A program made the translations under genes and the position numbers. Below the pieces are notes generated by a model. That model was not told the origin of the DNA. It searched no databases and was given only the letters and a program-made list of their open reading frames with translations. DNA of 64,000 bases from Hymenobacter sp. H14-R3 (GTDB lineage Bacteria > Bacteroidota > Bacteroidia > Cytophagales > Hymenobacteraceae). Of this stretch, positions 9,224 through 17,821 are shown piece by piece. The first letter of the stretch is position 1; each line of letters opens with the position of its first letter. The stretch covers positions 25,739-89,738 of the forward strand of contig NZ_JASITD010000006.1 in the NCBI RefSeq assembly GCF_030063445.1, read 5' to 3'.

Positions 9224-10656
9224 TCACTCGGCGGCGCGCAGCAGGCGGGCTAGCAGCTTGCCGCGGGCCACGTAGAAGCCAGCGGGCAGCGTGCTGGCGG
9301 GCTGCCACACCACGCGGCCATCAGGCCCGGCGTGCAGCTGCGCCACGGTGCGCCCAAGCGCATCAGCAATGAGTATCAGTTGGTTGCCGCTCGCCGCCTT
9401 AAACTGAACCTGGTTGCGGAAAGGCATGGGGAAGGCGGTGGTTTCGGCGTCGGTGGCCGGGTGGGTGCCCAGCACCTGGTTGGTTACCCGGAAGTAGAGC
9501 GTCTGCTCGACCGCGCTATTCGGGCAGCCATCATCAAAGGCCGCGATAGTAGCGGTGTAGAAGCCCACCGGCAGGCTAGCCGGCACTTGCCAAGTGAGGC
9601 GCGCCTGCGTAGCGCTGAGCGTGGTCAGGCTCAAACCCGGAATAATGCTGGTGGCCTCACTACTAAAGCGCAGCTGCTGGCCCGCGTCGGGGTCGGCGGC
9701 CGTGAGGGTGAGGCTCAGCGTTTGGTCGGGGCGCACGGCAATGGTTTGGCTGGGCGGCTGGGCCGCACCGATGCCCACGGTCAGGCTCGTAAAGATGGGC
9801 GGCTGGTTGGCTACGTTTTGGGCTAAGTACACGATGTCGCGCGTGACGGCCCCAATGAGCTGCCAGGTGCCGGCTAGCTGCCGGTATTCGCGCACGCGCA
9901 CCGCCATCGCATACAGGCCCTGCTGCACGGCCCCCGCCGGCGCAAGTAGGGCCCCAGTAGCCGGGTTGAGCTGAAAATGCGGTGACACGGCCCCGGCAAT
10001 GGCTGTGCCGCACGGTACCAGTGGGTTCAGCGTTTCCTGCGACTCTACCACGCTGTAAGCTACCGAGTCGCGGTCCGTATCGTACGTGCTGAAGCTGTAA
10101 GCCTGGGCCAGGTTGCCTTGCAGGGCAGGCACCGCAGTTGACAAAAACGTGGGCGACGTATCCTGGATAATGGATGTATGGATGTATTATCTAGGTAGGC
10201 AGCCAGATAAGATGTACGATTTAGCGAGTTGTCAATGTTGCGAATGCCACTAGCCCGGTAATCCGTCCTAAAGCTTAGCGTCCATTGACCCCGTGGCAGG
10301 TCCACCTCGCCTGCGTATAGGAAAACATCATAAATGAAAGTGGAAACGCCACCCGCGCAGGCCACCGGAGTTAGCCGCGTGCTCTGCAACTTTGTGATGT
10401 CCACCGTAAAATTCCGGGGGTCGGTTGAGTTGCAGCTGCCTTGGGTGCCGGTTAGCCGCACCATTGGCTGGTCAACCCCCACAACATCCCGAAACAAGCG
10501 CAGCGTGACGCGGTAGCGCGGCACCCCCGGCGTGGTAGACGCCACCGAAGCGTAGGCAATGTCGCCTCCTGTGAGGTGCGAAGCGTACGAGGCTGGCTAC
10601 AAGCTCAGCCATAGAAGCCCAGCCAGCAGCCAGCGCCAGCGAAAAAGTTGATTCAT
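9224..10656 (-). pseudogene. Broken gene for a T9SS-type secreted protein (nonsense codon plus 8-bp duplication)
   Basis: One gene read in two frames. From ATG 10656 a signal peptide (MNQLFRWRWLLAGLLWLSL) runs into an in-frame TAG at 10597-10599. The same frame then continues with ASHLTGGDIAYASV, typical of the mature start of large Bacteroidota surface proteins. A second lesion at 10170-10185 is a tandem duplication of the 8-mer ATGGATGT, which shifts the frame by two. Deleting one copy rejoins the halves exactly. The downstream part has Ig-like/cadherin-like sequence and a C-terminal T9SS type A sorting domain (FPMPF, LGRTV, LPAGFYVARG). The ancestral product was therefore probably exported across the outer membrane. 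As written, no full-length protein can be made. Confidence 0.85.
10170..10185. repeat. 8-bp tandem duplication disrupting the T9SS protein gene
   Basis: ATGGATGT occurs twice in direct succession (10170-10177 and 10178-10185). Removing one unit restores a continuous reading frame on the minus strand. Confidence 0.9.
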
Positions 10657-10745
10657 ATAAATACCCCAGCGAGGCGAATAGGTTGTTGGCTTAAATATAG
10701 CCACAAACCGTTCGCCCCGCTGGGGTAAGGTTGACTATGAAGGCG

Positions 10746-11744
10746 TTACTTAGCCGCCCCGCTGCTACTGTCCAAAATCTGAAACAGCTCGTCGAGCTTG
10801 GGCGTGAGAATAATCTCGGTGCGGCGGTTGAGGGCCTTGTCCTGGGGCGAGTCGTTGGCGGCCACGGGCACGTACTGCGAGCGGCCGGCGGCCGTGATGC
10901 GGCTGGGCTCTACACCGGCCGTGGTGAGCAGGCGGGCAATGTCGGTGGCGCGTAACGCGCTCAGGTCCCAGTTGTCCTGGATGCCGCCGCTGGGGCGCAT
11001 GGGCACGTTGTCGGTGTGGCCTTCCACCACCACGTTCACGTCTTTTTGCTCTTGCAGCACGGTGGCCAGCGTTTTGAGGGCTTCCTGGCCCTTAGGGTCC
11101 ACCTTGCTGGAGCCCGACTTGAAGAGCAATTGCTCAGATAGCGACACGTACACTTTGCCATCCTTCAGCTTGACTTGCAGGTCTTTGGAGTTGAAGCTGA
11201 GCAAGGCGTTGCTCACACGGGTTTTGAGGTCGTTCACGGCCTTGTCTTTATCGGCCAGGGCCTGGGTCAGCTCGGTGAGCTTGGCTTCGCGGGCGGTAAG
11301 GTCGGCTTTGGTTTTTTGCAGGCTTTGGTCGAGGGCGCCCAGCTGGCCTTCGCGGGTGGCCAGGTCTTTGGCCAGCTTGCCGTAGTCGGCGTTGCGGTCG
11401 GCCAGGGCGCGGTCGCTGTTCTTGAGCAGCTTATCGTAGCTGTCGGTAAGCTGGGTGTAGAGGGTACGGGTGCGGCGCAGGGCGTTGCCGGTCTGGGCCG
11501 AGTCGGCGGCCAGGCGCTTCTGGTTGAGGTGCGCTTCGGCCAGGGCGTCGGTGGTTTTTTGGAGGTCGGCCTTGGTTTGGCGCAGTTGGCTCTCGGCGGT
11601 GGTGCGGGCCTGCGCCTCGCTTTGCTGGCGGGCTTGCAGGTCTTCGTAGCGCTTGGCCGTGACGCAACTGGTGAGGCTGGTGGCCCCGGCGGCCAGCAGC
11701 GCCAGCCCGAGCAGGGGAGAAGTAACGGAAAAAGACTTTTTCAA
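10746..11744 (-). CDS. Coiled-coil OmpA-family lipoprotein
   Basis: A 332-residue peptidoglycan-binding envelope lipoprotein. The N-terminus is a lipoprotein signal with lipobox LTSC (Cys27). Residues about 30-190 are Lys/Gln/Glu/Ala-rich heptad sequence predicted to be a long coiled coil. Residues about 215-320 are an OmpA C-terminal domain with VEGHTDNVP, NWDLSALRA and NRRTEI, the last two carrying the Asp and Arg that contact peptidoglycan. The start is set at TTG 11744, giving MKKSFSVTSPLLGL, because the longer open frame up to 11897 gives an implausible His/Pro-rich leader. It probably tethers the outer membrane to the cell wall. Confidence 0.87.
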   Translation of the reverse strand: MKKSFSVTSPLLGLALLAAGATSLTSCVTAKRYEDLQARQQSEAQARTTAESQLRQTKADLQKTTDALAEAHLNQKRLAADSAQTGNALRRTRTLYTQLTDSYDKLLKNSDRALADRNADYGKLAKDLATREGQLGALDQSLQKTKADLTAREAKLTELTQALADKDKAVNDLKTRVSNALLSFNSKDLQVKLKDGKVYVSLSEQLLFKSGSSKVDPKGQEALKTLATVLQEQKDVNVVVEGHTDNVPMRPSGGIQDNWDLSALRATDIARLLTTAGVEPSRITAAGRSQYVPVAANDSPQDKALNRRTEIILTPKLDELFQILDSSSGAAK

Positions 11745-11991
11745 CGCAGAGAAATGCCGCCGGTGGCGGGCTAAGTGGTGGTTGGGGCAAGTTACGGCCA
11801 CCCCGGGCTTGCCCGCGGGGCCACCCGGCCTCCCACCCGCCGCCACCCCGGCCACCAACTCTCGGCTCCGATGGTAACTGTGGCGTAATTTTGCCAACCA
11901 GAAGATTGCCTAAAATTGCCAAAGCCAACCCGCTGACTCGCGCCGTCTTCTTGGCTTCTCAAATTCGTCATCCCACCAGTACCTCCCCACT

Positions 11992-12837
11992 ATGGCTTGG
12001 TTCAAGCGCCAGGAAAAGGGCATTATCACCCCCACCGAGCAGAAAAAAGAAACGCCCGACGGCCTGTGGTATAAGTGCCCCGAGTGCAAAACCGTGGCCA
12101 ATATGGCCGAGCACAAGCGCCTCCATTACGTGTGCGGCAACTGCGGCTACCACGACCGCATCGACGCCAGCGCCTACTTCGAGTTGCTCTTCGACGACGG
12201 CGAGTTCACAGAGCTGGATGCCAACCTCACCTCCGGCGACCCCCTGCACTTCGTGGATACCAAGGCCTACCCGCAGCGCGTGCAGGCCACCGAAAAGAAC
12301 ACCGGCCTCAAGGATGCCGTGCGCACGGCCCACGGCCAAAGTGCTGGCCAGCCGCTCGTTATCGCGGCCATGGACTTCCGCTTCATCGGCGGCTCGATGG
12401 GCTCGGTGGTGGGCGAAAAAATTGCCCGCGCCATCGACTACGCCCGCCAGCACCGCGTACCCTTCCTCATGATTTCGCGCTCGGGCGGCGCCCGCATGAT
12501 GGAAGCTGGCTACTCGCTCATGCAAATGGCCAAAACCTCGGCCAAGCTGGCGCTGCTTGCAGAGGCTAAGGTTCCGTACATCAGTCTGTTGACCGACCCC
12601 ACCACGGGTGGCGTCACGGCCTCTTTCGCCATGCTCGGCGACTTCAACATTGCCGAGCCGGGCGCGCTCATCGGCTTCGCCGGCCCCCGCGTCATCAAAG
12701 AAACCATTGGCAAAGACCTGCCCAAAGGCTTCCAAAGCGCTGAGTTTGTGCTGGAGCACGGTTTCCTGGATTTTATTGTGGACCGCCGCGAGCTCAAGCA
12801 GCGCCTCGCCGACTTGCTATCAATGGTGAACGGGTGA
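11992..12837 (+). CDS. accD: Acetyl-CoA carboxylase carboxyltransferase subunit beta
   Basis: AccD, 281 residues, the beta half of the carboxyltransferase that makes malonyl-CoA for fatty acid synthesis. The N-terminal zinc ribbon has Cys29, Cys32, Cys48 and Cys51. The crotonase-like carboxyltransferase core includes [24 protein letters not shown] and [15 protein letters not shown], all family hallmarks. Length is normal. accA is not in this window. A TAATTTTG box at 11886-11893 could be the -7 element, but no good -33 element is visible. Confidence 0.98.
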   Translation: MAWFKRQEKGIITPTEQKKETPDGLWYKCPECKTVANMAEHKRLHYVCGNCGYHDRIDASAYFELLFDDGEFTELDANLTSGDPLHFVDTKAYPQRVQATEKNTGLKDAVRTAHGQSAGQPLVIAAMDFRFIGGSMGSVVGEKIARAIDYARQHRVPFLMISRSGGARMMEAGYSLMQMAKTSAKLALLAEAKVPYISLLTDPTTGGVTASFAMLGDFNIAEPGALIGFAGPRVIKETIGKDLPKGFQSAEFVLEHGFLDFIVDRRELKQRLADLLSMVNG

Positions 12838-12865
12838 GGGGTGAATGGATGAGGGGTGAATGGAT
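12836..12865. repeat. 15-bp tandem repeat over the accD stop codon
   Basis: The 15-mer GAGGGGTGAATGGAT occurs twice in succession, the first unit overlapping the accD stop codon. A degenerate reverse complement of the same sequence lies at about 12931-12948, so the pair may form a loose hairpin. Confidence 0.7.
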
Positions 12866-12962
12866 GAAGGAGCTAACTAATTGTTAATAAGATAATTAAC
12901 TATTTGTTCCTTTGCTCCTTCACAACTCATTCCTTCATACTTCACCCTTGGCACGACTTTGG

Positions 12963-12997
12963 AAAAGCCCGCTTTGGTAACCAGAGCGGGCTTTTGC
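12963..12997 (+). terminator. Terminator after accD
   Basis: A 15-bp stem (12963-12977 with 12981-12995, one G-U pair), a TAA loop and a T run. Confidence 0.85.
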
Positions 12998-13046
12998 GTA
13001 TAAGGCTTATCTGGACTACCATTCTACTCACCAAAATCACTTTGAA

Positions 13047-13793
13047 ATGATGACTTCTTCTAAGTCTTTCGCGGCTGTTCTCATGGCCTTCGTCCTGCTG
13101 CTGGGCTCGTGCGCCTCTACGCGCCAAACCTCTACCCAACCCGACCTGTCGAACAACAACGGTACAGGCGTGCGCAAGGACGGCATGAACAAAACCACCA
13201 AAGGCGGCCTCATTGGGGCGGGCGGCGGGGCGGCGGCCGGTGCTTTGCTGGGCGGCCTGCTGGGCGGCGGCAAGGGCACGGCCATCGGGGCTATTTTGGG
13301 CGCGGCAGCTGGTGGTACCACGGGCGCACTCATTGGCCGCAAAATGGATAAGCAAGCGGCTGAGCTGCAACGCAATATGGCCGGTGCTAAAGTAGAGCGC
13401 GTGGGCGAGGGCATCAAAATCACTTTCGACTCGGGCATCCTATTTGACACCAACTCGGCCGCCTTGCGTGCTGCCTCGCAAACTGATATCGGCAAGCTGT
13501 CTACCACCCTGAAAGAATACCCCGACACCAACATCCTGGTAGAAGGCCACACCGACAACACGGGTAGCGACGCCATCAACCAGCCCCTGAGCGAAAACCG
13601 CGCGCAGTCGGTAGCCTCCAGCATCACGGCGCAGGGCGTAGCCGGCAGCCGCATCAGCACCAAGGGCTATGGCTCGTCGCAGCCCGTGGCCGACAACTCG
13701 ACCGAGGCTGGCAAGCAAGCCAACCGTCGGGTAGAAATTGCCATCTTCGCCAACGAGAAAATGAAGAAGGCTGCCGAAAATGGTTCGCTCTAA
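13047..13793 (+). CDS. Glycine-zipper OmpA-family lipoprotein, paralogue 1
   Basis: A 248-residue envelope protein. A lipoprotein signal ends in LLGSC (Cys22). Residues about 52-105 form a glycine zipper (GGGAAAGALLGGLLGGGKGT and onward), a membrane-inserting GxxxG-type helix pair. Residues about 125-245 form an OmpA C-terminal domain (VEGHTDNTG, GSSQPVADN, NRRVEIAIFAN). ATG 13047 is followed directly by another ATG, either of which could start. It is closely similar to the protein at 14416-15132. The family is common in Bacteroidota and is thought to link membrane to peptidoglycan. Confidence 0.9.
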   Translation: MMTSSKSFAAVLMAFVLLLGSCASTRQTSTQPDLSNNNGTGVRKDGMNKTTKGGLIGAGGGAAAGALLGGLLGGGKGTAIGAILGAAAGGTTGALIGRKMDKQAAELQRNMAGAKVERVGEGIKITFDSGILFDTNSAALRAASQTDIGKLSTTLKEYPDTNILVEGHTDNTGSDAINQPLSENRAQSVASSITAQGVAGSRISTKGYGSSQPVADNSTEAGKQANRRVEIAIFANEKMKKAAENGSL

Positions 13794-13818
13794 TTACTAG
13801 CATAATTGCTTGACTTAC

Positions 13819-13851
13819 AAAGCCCGAAACAAGTTGTTTCGGGCTTTTTTT
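13819..13851 (+). terminator. Terminator after glycine-zipper OmpA paralogue 1
   Basis: A perfect 12-bp stem (13819-13830 with 13836-13847), a 5-nt loop and a run of T. Confidence 0.9.
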
Positions 13852-13952
13852 CGTTTTTATTGGTAACTCCCAGCAGAAGGGCCTCGTTAAATACCCGCGC
13901 TTCGGGCGCATTGCTGCTCACGTTGTTTTGCTAACTTTATTTCCGTTATTTT

Positions 13953-14228
13953 ATGAAATCCTTTTCGAGGCTTTTTGCATTTCTGCTGTTGGTTTTCGTG
14001 CTCGTAAGCACGGCTGCCCAGGCCCAGGACAAGCCTAAGGGCTGGAGCCGCAAGGCCAAAGGTGCCGCTATTGGTGGCGGTGGCGGTGCCGTAGTAGGTG
14101 GCCTGCTGGGTGGTGGCAAAGGTGCCCTCATTGGCGCTGGTGTCGGCGTAGTAGGCGGTGGCCTGGTAGGCCGCAACCAAGACAAGAAAAAAGACCCGGC
14201 CCGCTACAAACACTACCGCAACAAGTAG
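13953..14228 (+). CDS. Small exported glycine-zipper protein
   Basis: A 91-residue protein with a signal peptide (cleavage after AQA, about residue 24), a glycine zipper (residues about 36-70) and a Lys/Arg/Tyr-rich tail (KKKDPARYKHYRNK). It matches the YMGG-type glycine-zipper proteins by style. It resembles the N-terminal half of the flanking OmpA paralogues without the OmpA domain, and so may be a truncated relative. Function unknown. Confidence 0.75.
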   Translation: MKSFSRLFAFLLLVFVLVSTAAQAQDKPKGWSRKAKGAAIGGGGGAVVGGLLGGGKGALIGAGVGVVGGGLVGRNQDKKKDPARYKHYRNK

Positions 14229-14254
14229 CGACAGCGAGTGCCCCGATACTATGG

Positions 14255-14280
14255 AAGCCCGGCCTTGGCCGGGCTTTTTT
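14255..14280 (+). terminator. Terminator after the small glycine-zipper gene
   Basis: A GC-rich stem (AAGCCCGGCC at 14255-14264 with GGCCGGGCTT at 14267-14276) followed by six T. Confidence 0.85.
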
Positions 14281-14415
14281 GTGCCCCGCCCGTGCCAAGC
14301 CGGGAGGGGTGGACCGCCGCCGGCTACTTGACTAAGTTTGGCAAGGTGGTTGCAATTGCCGAACTTGCCGCCGCGTTATCCTCGCGTGGTCGTTTCGACT
14401 TTTTATTTTCATCCC

Positions 14416-15132
14416 ATGAAAACCCTGAAACTCTCTTTTTCTTACTTCCTGGCCGTTTTGCTGCTGCTGGGGCACTTTGCCCAGGCACAGAGCACTACTA
14501 TTACCACCGAAAAGCCCAAGGGTATGTCCAAAACGCTGAAGGGCGGCCTTATTGGAGGCCTGGGCGGCGCAGCTGGCGGGGCTATTTTGGGCCGCGTAAT
14601 CGGCGGTAAGTCGGGCACGGCGAAGGGTGCCATCTTGGGTGCTGCCGTGGGCGGCGCGGGGGGCGCACTTATTGGCCGCCGCATGGATAAGCAGGCTGCT
14701 GAGCTGCGCCGCGACCTCGACGGGGCCACCGTAGAGCGCGTGGGCGAAGGCATCAAAATCACGTTTGCCTCGGGCATTCTGTTTGGTACCAACTCCTCGA
14801 CCCTGACCTCTTCTGCCGCTGGCAATATCGATGAGCTGGCCACCACGCTCCAGAAATACGCCGATACCAACATCACAATTGATGGCCACACCGACGCGTC
14901 GGGCTCCGATGCCATCAACAAGCCCTTGAGCCAGCGCCGCGCCCAGGCCGTTTCCAACGAGTTGATTACCAAAGGGGTAGAAACCAGCCGCATCACTGCC
15001 ACCGGCTACGGCTCGACCCAGCCCGTAGGCGACAATACCACAGTAGCCGGCAAAGCCGCCAACCGCCGCGTAGAAGTAGCCATCTTCGCCAACGAGAAAA
15101 TGCAGAAAGCCGCCAAGCGTGGCCAGCTGTAA
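14416..15132 (+). CDS. Glycine-zipper OmpA-family protein, paralogue 2
   Basis: A 238-residue paralogue of the 13047-13793 protein: signal peptide (cleaved after AQA, residue about 25, with no lipobox Cys), glycine zipper (about residues 38-90) and OmpA domain (about 110-230, with IDGHTDASGSDA, YGSTQPVGDN and NRRVEVAIFANEKM). ATG 14416 is chosen; an in-frame upstream start at 14338 would place the signal peptide internally. Unlike paralogue 1, it seems to be a soluble or barrel-less periplasmic protein. A TAAGTTTG box at 14333-14340 is a possible -7 element. Confidence 0.88.
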   Translation: MKTLKLSFSYFLAVLLLLGHFAQAQSTTITTEKPKGMSKTLKGGLIGGLGGAAGGAILGRVIGGKSGTAKGAILGAAVGGAGGALIGRRMDKQAAELRRDLDGATVERVGEGIKITFASGILFGTNSSTLTSSAAGNIDELATTLQKYADTNITIDGHTDASGSDAINKPLSQRRAQAVSNELITKGVETSRITATGYGSTQPVGDNTTVAGKAANRRVEVAIFANEKMQKAAKRGQL

Positions 15133-15368
15133 CCGCAGATTCAAACGGATTCAACGGATTTTGCAGATACGGGGCTGCGCCCCTGGCTATGCGGGATGCC
15201 GTTAGGGAAATGCGGCAAGTAAAAAGCTATTTTTCACCTAAAAAGGCCACCTTCGGGTGGCCTTTTTACGTTGTACAGCCAGCTACCCAGCGCCAAGCAC
15301 TACTGCAAAAAAGCCAGGGGCGTCAGCCTCGTATCTGCGAAATCCGTTGAATCCGTTTGAATCTGCGG
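15133..15368. repeat. Long inverted repeat, 39-bp arms, flanking a terminator
   Basis: Arms 15133-15171 and 15330-15368 are reverse complements over 39 bases with a single mismatch. The 158-base spacer contains the UUCG terminator at 15240-15267. The left arm begins at the stop codon of the OmpA gene; the right arm runs into the 5' end of the endonuclease III gene. Confidence 0.9.
15240..15267 (+). terminator. UUCG-tetraloop terminator
   Basis: A perfect 12-bp stem (15240-15251 with 15256-15267) closed by a TTCG tetraloop; A run and T run on the two sides allow both directions. Confidence 0.92.
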
Positions 15369-16111
15369 CCGACAAGGCCCTGGCTGACCACACTATTCTG
15401 GATGAGTTTTATGGGCGGGTGCCGACGGCCCCGCGCCGTACGCCCATGCGTGAGCTCATTTCGACCCTGCTCTCGCACCGCACCACCCACGCCGACGAAG
15501 AGCTGGCCTACGACCGCATGCTCGAAGCCTTTGGCGACTGGGAGGGCGTGCTGCACGCGCCGCTCGATGACCTTATTCACGCCATTCGCACCACGCGCTG
15601 GCCGGCCACGCAGGCCCCGCGCATTCACGATATCCTGGCGCGCATCAAGACCGAAACGGGCGGCAGCTTTTCGCTTGATTTCCTGGCCGACTGGTCTACC
15701 GAGCGCGCGATGGAGTGGCTCACCGACATGCCCGGCATTGGCCTGAAAACGGCCTCGTTGGTGCTGCTCTTCAACTTTCGCAAGCCCGTGTTGCCCGTCG
15801 ACGCCCACGTGCACCGCGTGATGCAGCGCCTGGGTGTGCTGGGCCCCAAGGTGACGGTGGAGAAGGCCCATGGCCTGCTACTCGACCTGCTCAAGCCGCA
15901 CTTGGATTCCGAAGGGCTCTTCAACTTTCACAAGCACAACTACTGGCACGGCCAGCAAATCTGCTTCTTTCAGCGGCCCAACTGCCCGCGCTGCCCCCTC
16001 AAAGGGTTTTGCAACTACTACAAAGAGCAGTTTGGCGAAGCCACGCCGGAGGCGCTGGCCGCCACCCCCACGCACTGGGATGCCGCCGCCTGGGGCAAGC
16101 TGCCGCATTAG
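15347..16111 (+). CDS. Endonuclease III family DNA glycosylase/lyase
   Basis: A helix-hairpin-helix base-excision repair protein of the Nth family. The HhH motif with catalytic Lys is MPGIGLKTAS, followed by the catalytic Asp in VDAHVHRVMQRLG. A full [4Fe-4S] motif C-X6-C-X2-C-X5-C (CFFQRPNCPRCPLKGFC) lies near the C-terminus. The start is unusual: the frame is open from GTG 15257, which is inside a terminator. The best candidate is TTG 15347, giving MNPFESAADKAL and 254 residues. That start lies inside the right arm of a long inverted repeat. It resembles a Bacteroidota Nth-like group rather than classical Nth, so no symbol is given. Confidence 0.85.
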   Translation: MNPFESAADKALADHTILDEFYGRVPTAPRRTPMRELISTLLSHRTTHADEELAYDRMLEAFGDWEGVLHAPLDDLIHAIRTTRWPATQAPRIHDILARIKTETGGSFSLDFLADWSTERAMEWLTDMPGIGLKTASLVLLFNFRKPVLPVDAHVHRVMQRLGVLGPKVTVEKAHGLLLDLLKPHLDSEGLFNFHKHNYWHGQQICFFQRPNCPRCPLKGFCNYYKEQFGEATPEALAATPTHWDAAAWGKLPH

Positions 16112-16114
16112 CAA

Positions 16115-16180
16115 GTAGGGTAAGCTTTAGCTTGCCGCCGTTTGAACGACCTGTCGGCGGCAAGCTGAAGCTTACCCTAC
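16115..16180. repeat. 26-bp inverted repeat, AAGCTT palindrome family, copy 1
   Basis: Arms 16115-16140 and 16155-16180 are reverse complements with one mismatch; the loop is 14 nt. The core GGTAAGCTTTAGCTTGCCG recurs at 30028-30105. It begins 4 bases after the endonuclease stop and fills most of the gap before the radical SAM gene. Confidence 0.9.
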
Positions 16181-16201
16181 ACTCCAGCATTACCTTTATC
16201 C

Positions 16202-17191
16202 ATGCGCCTCGTTAAGCACCCCGTTCTCTGCAACTACTACGTCACGTACCGGTGCAACGCGAAGTGCTCATTTTGTGATATTTGGGAGAAGCCTTCGCCC
16301 TACATCACGCTGGCCGATGTGGAGGCCAACCTGCGCGACCTTAAGCGGCTGGGCGTCAAGGTAATCGACTTTACGGGTGGCGAGCCGCTGCTGCACCGGC
16401 AGCTACCCGAGTTTCTGGCGTTGGCCCGGCAGCTGGGCTTCATCACCACCGTGACCACTAACGGCCTGCTCTACCCCAAAAACGCCGAAAAGCTGCGCGG
16501 GCTGGTCGATATGCTGCATTTCTCGCTCGACAGCATCGACCGCGATACCCACGACCGCGGCCGCGGCGTAGCCTGCCACGATTTCGTAATGGAAAGTATT
16601 CGCGTAGCCAAGGCGCTGGGCGAGCGCCCCGACATCATCTTCACCGTTTTTCGCCACAACCTGGGCGAGCTGGAACGCGTGTACCGCGAAATAACCCAGC
16701 CCAACGGCCTCATACTCTTACTCAACCCCGCCTTCGAGTATGGCGACGTTGCCACCGGCGAGCAGCTAACTGAGGAGGAGTTGGATTTTCTCTCCGCCTT
16801 CGGCAAGCGCAAGGGCGTGTACCTCAACGAGGGCTTCATTGCGTTGCGCCGCGACGGCGGCAACCACGTGGCCGCGCCCGTGTGCCGGGCCGCCAGCACC
16901 ACGCTCGTCATCTCGCCCAGCAATGAGCTGGTGCTGCCCTGCTACCACCTGGGCCAGCAAAAATTCCCTATTGCCGGCCAGTTGTTCAACCTCTACCACG
17001 CGCCCGAAACCCAGCGCCTCGCCGCCCTCGAAGGCCGCCTGCCCCAGTGCGAAGGCTGCACCATCAACTGCTACATGCAGCCCAGCTTCGCGGTCGAAAC
17101 CAGCAAGTATTTCTGGCAAGCCCTGCCAAGCACGCTGAAGTACAACTGGGAAAAAGGTACCTGGAAGCGGCTGTTGCCCCTATCCATTTAG
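16202..17191 (+). CDS. Radical SAM protein with C-terminal cysteine cluster
   Basis: A 329-residue radical SAM enzyme. The [4Fe-4S] SAM motif CxxxCxxC is CNAKCSFC at residues 18-25, and the SAM-binding FTGGEPLLH follows at about 60. The C-terminal part has CRAASTT, LPCYHLGQ and QCEGCTINCY, a cysteine cluster that suggests an auxiliary Fe-S centre of SPASM type. The size and MRLVKHPVLCNYYVTYRCN start recall MoaA/HpnH-like radical SAM proteins of Bacteroidota, but the substrate is not evident. It lies 18 bases upstream of the carbonic anhydrase-like gene on the same strand, so the two are probably co-transcribed. Confidence 0.88.
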   Translation: MRLVKHPVLCNYYVTYRCNAKCSFCDIWEKPSPYITLADVEANLRDLKRLGVKVIDFTGGEPLLHRQLPEFLALARQLGFITTVTTNGLLYPKNAEKLRGLVDMLHFSLDSIDRDTHDRGRGVACHDFVMESIRVAKALGERPDIIFTVFRHNLGELERVYREITQPNGLILLLNPAFEYGDVATGEQLTEEELDFLSAFGKRKGVYLNEGFIALRRDGGNHVAAPVCRAASTTLVISPSNELVLPCYHLGQQKFPIAGQLFNLYHAPETQRLAALEGRLPQCEGCTINCYMQPSFAVETSKYFWQALPSTLKYNWEKGTWKRLLPLSI

Positions 17192-17209
17192 AGAAAAAAA
17201 CCACTACCT

Positions 17210-17725
17210 ATGCCGGCCCTCATCCTTCCCGTTCACGGTATTTCGCCCACCATTGGCCCCGATTGCTTTCTGGCCGATAACGCTACCATCATTGGTGATG
17301 TGGTATTGGGCCGCGGCTGCACCGTGTGGTTTACGGCCGTGATTCGGGGCGACGTCAACAGTATCCGCATCGGCGACGAAACCAACGTGCAGGATGGCGC
17401 GGTGCTGCACTGCACGTTTGAGCAGGCAGCGCTCACTATCGGCGCGCGCGTGAGCATCGGGCACCGGGCGTTGGTGCACGGCTGCACCGTGGCCGACGAT
17501 GTGCTCATCGGCATGGGCGCCATCGTGATGGACCACGCCGTGGTAGGCGCGGGCTGCATCATCGCGGCCGGGGCCGTGGTGCTCGAAAATACCATCTGCG
17601 AGCCGGGCTACCTCTACGCAGGTGTGCCCGCCCGCAAAATCAAGCCCGTGAGCGAAGCCCAGGCCGCCGGCCTGCGCCGCACGGCGGCCAACTACCAGCG
17701 CTACGCCAGTTGGCTTTCGGAGTAA
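17210..17725 (+). CDS. Gamma-class carbonic anhydrase family protein
   Basis: A 171-residue left-handed beta-helix (hexapeptide repeat) protein. Repeats such as IIGDVVLGRGCTVWF, IRIGDETNVQDGAVLH and LIGMGAIVMDHAVVGAGC are evident. The three zinc His ligands of gamma carbonic anhydrases match VLHCT, IGHRALV and VHGCT. YrdA/PaaY-like proteins have the same look, and activity as a carbonic anhydrase is not proven by sequence alone. It is probably a trimer in the cytoplasm. It may be co-transcribed with the radical SAM gene. Confidence 0.88.
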   Translation: MPALILPVHGISPTIGPDCFLADNATIIGDVVLGRGCTVWFTAVIRGDVNSIRIGDETNVQDGAVLHCTFEQAALTIGARVSIGHRALVHGCTVADDVLIGMGAIVMDHAVVGAGCIIAAGAVVLENTICEPGYLYAGVPARKIKPVSEAQAAGLRRTAANYQRYASWLSE

Positions 17726-17767
17726 AGCTGCCAGCTGGAATACCGGGCTCCCGATACGCGAAACTCA

Positions 17768-17811
17768 CATAAAAAGAATGGGTAGCTTAGGCGCTAAGCA
17801 GGCTTTTTATG
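17768..17811. terminator. Possible terminator after the carbonic anhydrase-like gene
   Basis: Outer arms CATAAAAAG and CTTTTTATG (17768-17776 and 17803-17811) enclose an inner 6-bp stem GCTTAG/CTAAGC, and a run of T ends the hairpin. The structure is bulged, so confidence is low. Confidence 0.4.
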
Positions 17812-17821
17812 TCTTCAAAGG

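Noticed and set aside
12836..12950. CRISPR-like or satellite repeat after accD
   Set aside because: There are only two direct copies of a 15-mer with no spacers, so it is a small tandem duplication.
15257..15346. Longer endonuclease III start at GTG 15257
   Set aside because: It would begin inside a UUCG-loop terminator and encode residues with no family match.
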